Part shown: positions 61,450-64,000 of the stretch, one piece after another
Numbering within the stretch: position 1 is the stretch's first letter
Layout of the letters: each line of letters opens with the position of its first letter
Source: Callipepla californica brunnescens
Taxonomy: Eukaryota > Chordata > Aves > Galliformes > Odontophoridae
Assembly (NCBI GenBank): GCA_023055505.1
Contig: JALIRH010000023.1
Location: 5,772,423-5,836,422, forward strand
Length of the DNA stretch: 64,000 nt
Direction of reading: 5' to 3'
Notes under the pieces: model-generated
Database searches by the model: none
What the model was told of the DNA's origin: nothing
What the model saw: the letters and a program-made list of their open reading frames with translations, nothing else
Translations under genes and position numbers: made by a program

Positions 61450-61960
61450 TCTGGCCATGTCCTGCACCTCATCAGCTCAGTCTGTGCTATCTCCTTGTGA
61501 AATTCTACTTAATACTTGTTGAGGGGATCTGGTTGAAGTGTTTGTGTGTGCATAAGGCCTGAGTGTAGCAATGCGAAGTGACTGAAGCTGGCAGATTTCT
61601 ATAGGATTGCACCTGAAGAAAGTGCAAGCACATGCAGGCCAGAGGGTAAAACAGACTGGAAACAAGGGAGGGAGTGGTTCTCTAAGAGTCAGCTCTGGGG
61701 ATAAGATTGTCTGTGCATTTCTAGCAGTGGGAGCAGAGTGTAACTGGCTTGGAGGACCTGGAAAGATCTGGCTAGGTGTGTGTGTGAAGCTTTGTGGCAG
61801 TTGTGATGATAATTTGAGCAGGGCCAAAGCGTCATAGGTTCATAATGCCCAGGTGCCAAAAACTGAGGAGCCCGGGATCCAGGAACAGATACCAGGCAGA
61901 CAGAGCGTCAGAGCCCAAAAATTGTAGGGATCCACGCTGAACATATGTTACTAATATTCT
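61450..61960. other. GC-richer block, possible ERV leader remnant
   Basis: Immediately after the mariner the composition becomes G-rich on the plus strand ('ggagcagagtgtaactggcttggaggacctgg', 'ctgaggagcccgggatccagg'), unlike the AT-rich flanks. It resembles the untranslated leader between LTR and gag of some avian ERVs, but I cannot find a primer-binding site or adjacent LTR in the correct orientation. The frames 61477-61827 (minus) and 61607-61837 (plus) lie here and have no recognisable domain. It could equally be unique sequence. Confidence 0.25.
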
Positions 61961-62062
61961 TTCTGTTGGAATTCCATGCTACACAGACAAAGAGGGTATT
62001 AGTAATAGGAAGGACAAGGAAAAATTTCAAGGGTTGAAATAAGGGGATCACTCAGTACTTAC

Positions 62063-62380
62063 TGTCACGGGCAGAAAAATCATCTTGGGAGATTAACTTA
62101 GTTTATTGCCAATTAATAACAGGAGAGAGCAGTGAGAACCAAAAACAAACTACAAACAGCTCACAAGGAATGGGCGCTGTGGTCAGTACACAGCGCACCA
62201 TCTCTGTCTCTTCACCACGGACAATCTCTCCTCCTGTCCCACACGGGTCCCTCCCACGACTGCAGTCCTTCCCCGAGCGATCCCCCCAGGGTAACTCAGA
62301 GAGCAAAGCCCGTGCGTTGAAGGGGACAACCAGCTCTTCCCTGGGCCTCTTCTCCAAAAGGGGAAGAAAGAAAAAGAAAT
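62063..62380 (-). mobile_element. ERVL-like LTR, 3' part, antisense
   Basis: The plus strand starts TGTCACGGGCAGAAAAATC, the reverse complement of an LTR 3' end (...TGCCCGTGACA). An AATAAA signal lies on the minus strand (complement at 62102-62107), 40 bases from the end. GC-rich, CpG-containing LTR text continues to about 62380 and then fades into an A-rich stretch. The 5' part is missing, so it is a fragment. It resembles the same broad avian ERVL-type LTR class as the fragment at 40153. The frames 62103-62357 (minus) and 62170-62421 (plus) are readings of it. Confidence 0.7.
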
Positions 62381-62416
62381 CGAGAAAAGGAGCAGTGACA
62401 AATGTGTGTATAACCT

Positions 62417-62421
<5 letters not shown>

Positions 62422-62448
<27 letters not shown>
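62422..62448. repeat. T homopolymer, 27 bases
   Basis: Twenty-seven uninterrupted T residues 40 bases past the LTR fragment. It could be the reversed poly(A) of a retroposed sequence on the minus strand or a simple slippage tract. Length in an assembly is often unreliable. Confidence 0.9.
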
Positions 62449-64000
62449 GTGGTCCGTGCTTAACAAAGCAGCGTTTGAACAAAAGATGTGTTATACGGAC
62501 AGATATAAGCGTGTGTCACCTCATAAATCTTCAATTTGTTCAGCAGAATAGAATAATGCATATTGATGTGAGGTGGAATATTTGCTTTTCTCTTCTGTTT
62601 GTCTTATTTTTCATGCATATAGACACCATTTAGCCCTAAATCCAAAATTATTGTATGATTGATTTTATCCTTTCTTCCATTCTCCCATTTGGTTACACTG
62701 TGTTCTCAGAAATAACAATATATGTGAATTATAGATGGTTCTTATATAATTATATATGTATTACCTACAGTTATATGTGAAATTATGTGAAATAAATACA
62801 TAGATGCATGTAACAGTCAAACAGTAAACTGAGTTCCCTTTCAGACATCTCTTTGTTGTCCTTTTCACAGTGAAGGATGAAGGCTCAACCTAATTGCTTA
62901 CACAGAAGGCTCTTTATAGCTGTGAGTTTGGTTGAAGTCTAATGGGTCATCAGGGATTTGATATCTGAATGACACGATATTGGAGAAAACTGCTGACAGT
63001 GGGACTAAAAAGGAGTTCCTGACTGGAGGAAAAGGCAAGTGTCGTTTTCCACCTGTTAAAACAGATCATATAGGAACAAATTTCACTAGAATTTCACTTT
63101 TTCACTAGAATTTTTCCCCTAAAATTCCCTATTACTAGTGTAATTTCACTAATTGTAGTACAAGGATGCCTAGTACTCTCAGGGAGTTATCAATATAGTG
63201 TTTTCATCTGCAGCTTTGCAAGATCTGTCTTTTTTTTAACCTGAAGCATAAGTAAGGACACTCAGGAACACATAGAAGAACACAAAACAAACAAACAAGC
63301 AAACAAACAAAACATACACATTTATCTCAGAGGACATACCTTATGCCTGCTCTAGGAGTATTGTAGACAAGAAAAAGGCATGAGCTATTGAGTCATGAGG
63401 ATATGTATTTGACCAGCATTGTTTTGTTTCAAATAAAGATGTCATGGCCATATGAAAATAGCAAATCACTGATTATCATTCTCAGATTTGTATTTATCTG
63501 TGTCACTTAGGTCATGTAACTCTAAACTAAAGTGTGCAAATTCCTTGGACTCTTTCATCTTTATTTTAATAATTCTTTTAATATCCTTCCAGGAATCCAA
63601 TGTTAATGCCTTCATAGCCAGTAAATAAATGACTAAAAAAAAAACCTAACAACCACCAAGCCAAAGGTACTCTGCCTCAAATAAGGAATTGAGACGACTT
63701 CTAAACTCAAGCTAATGCTCTATATTAAAGGCCCACTCTTGGAAGCATAAATATCCTTTTTATTCCAACTTACCTAATTTGTCTGTCAGGTAAGGAGCAA
63801 GGACAGAGAACACAGACATAGAGCTCACCACCCACTAATCAGGAATTTTAAATGGAGAAGATTCTATTCAGTATTCTTTCATTCATAAGAAATTAACCGA
63901 TGCAAGGAGAAATTCAGACATTAAATTAATGATAACAAAGAAAGCTGTATTCCTAGTAAATGTGGGAAGATCAACCTTTATGCTTCAGACATAACTTTTC
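62449..64000. other. Unique AT-rich non-coding DNA, no gene seen
   Basis: No transposon or exon is recognised. Contains two copies of TTCACTAGAATTT offset by 19 bases (63082 and 63101) and a CAAA-type microsatellite at about 63284-63312. Confidence 0.55.

Noticed and set aside
61477..61827. 116-codon minus-strand frame, proline/serine-rich
   Set aside because: It falls in the GC-rich block where stops are rarer. The opposite strand is open too (61607-61837) and no domain is recognised.

Overview
This window looks like a stretch of bird nuclear genome, most likely galliform or a close relative. It is AT-rich and poor in CpG, with long non-coding stretches, no operon-like packing and no convincing host exon. 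The interspersed repeats are avian in character: many CR1 LINE fragments (the dominant LINE of birds, 3' ends near-universal and 5' ends truncated), mariner elements resembling the chicken Galluhop/Mariner1_GG family, and endogenous retrovirus (ERV) long terminal repeats (LTRs). Family names come from recognition of consensus-like text, not a database search. I found no intact protein-coding gene, tRNA, rRNA or CRISPR array. Nearly all open frames are chance frames or pieces of transposons.

Layout. 1-2.67 kb: unique AT-rich DNA. 2.67-3.85 kb: the best CR1 copy, with a 246-codon open piece of reverse transcriptase (RT) that keeps its FADDT motif; it is abutted by a probable antisense LTR remnant. 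3.9-19.4 kb: mostly unique DNA with a CR1 tail at 11.1 kb and a pair of adjacent stem-loops at 7.5 kb. 19.4-26.9 kb: four or five CR1 fragments in both orientations. 27.3 kb: a 44-bp perfect AT palindrome. 28.9 and 35.0 kb: two internally deleted mariners sharing one deletion junction. 38.6-47.2 kb: a dense cluster of nested CR1 fragments and four LTRs. It includes two nearly identical solo LTRs (42472-43170 and 45841-46519), each with its own 5-bp target duplication. 48.4 and 60.2 kb: two near full-length (about 1.2 kb) but dead mariners. 53.0 and 56.2 kb: CR1 remnants. 62.06 kb: an LTR 3' fragment on the minus strand. The rest is unique AT-rich DNA with microsatellites.

Nothing here forms a working pathway. 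The content is a record of transposition layered in time: old CR1s, older mariners with many stops, and two young LTR insertions, one of them inside a CR1. The window is best read as intergenic or deep-intronic DNA. Any host function would have to be regulatory, which cannot be decided from one sequence.
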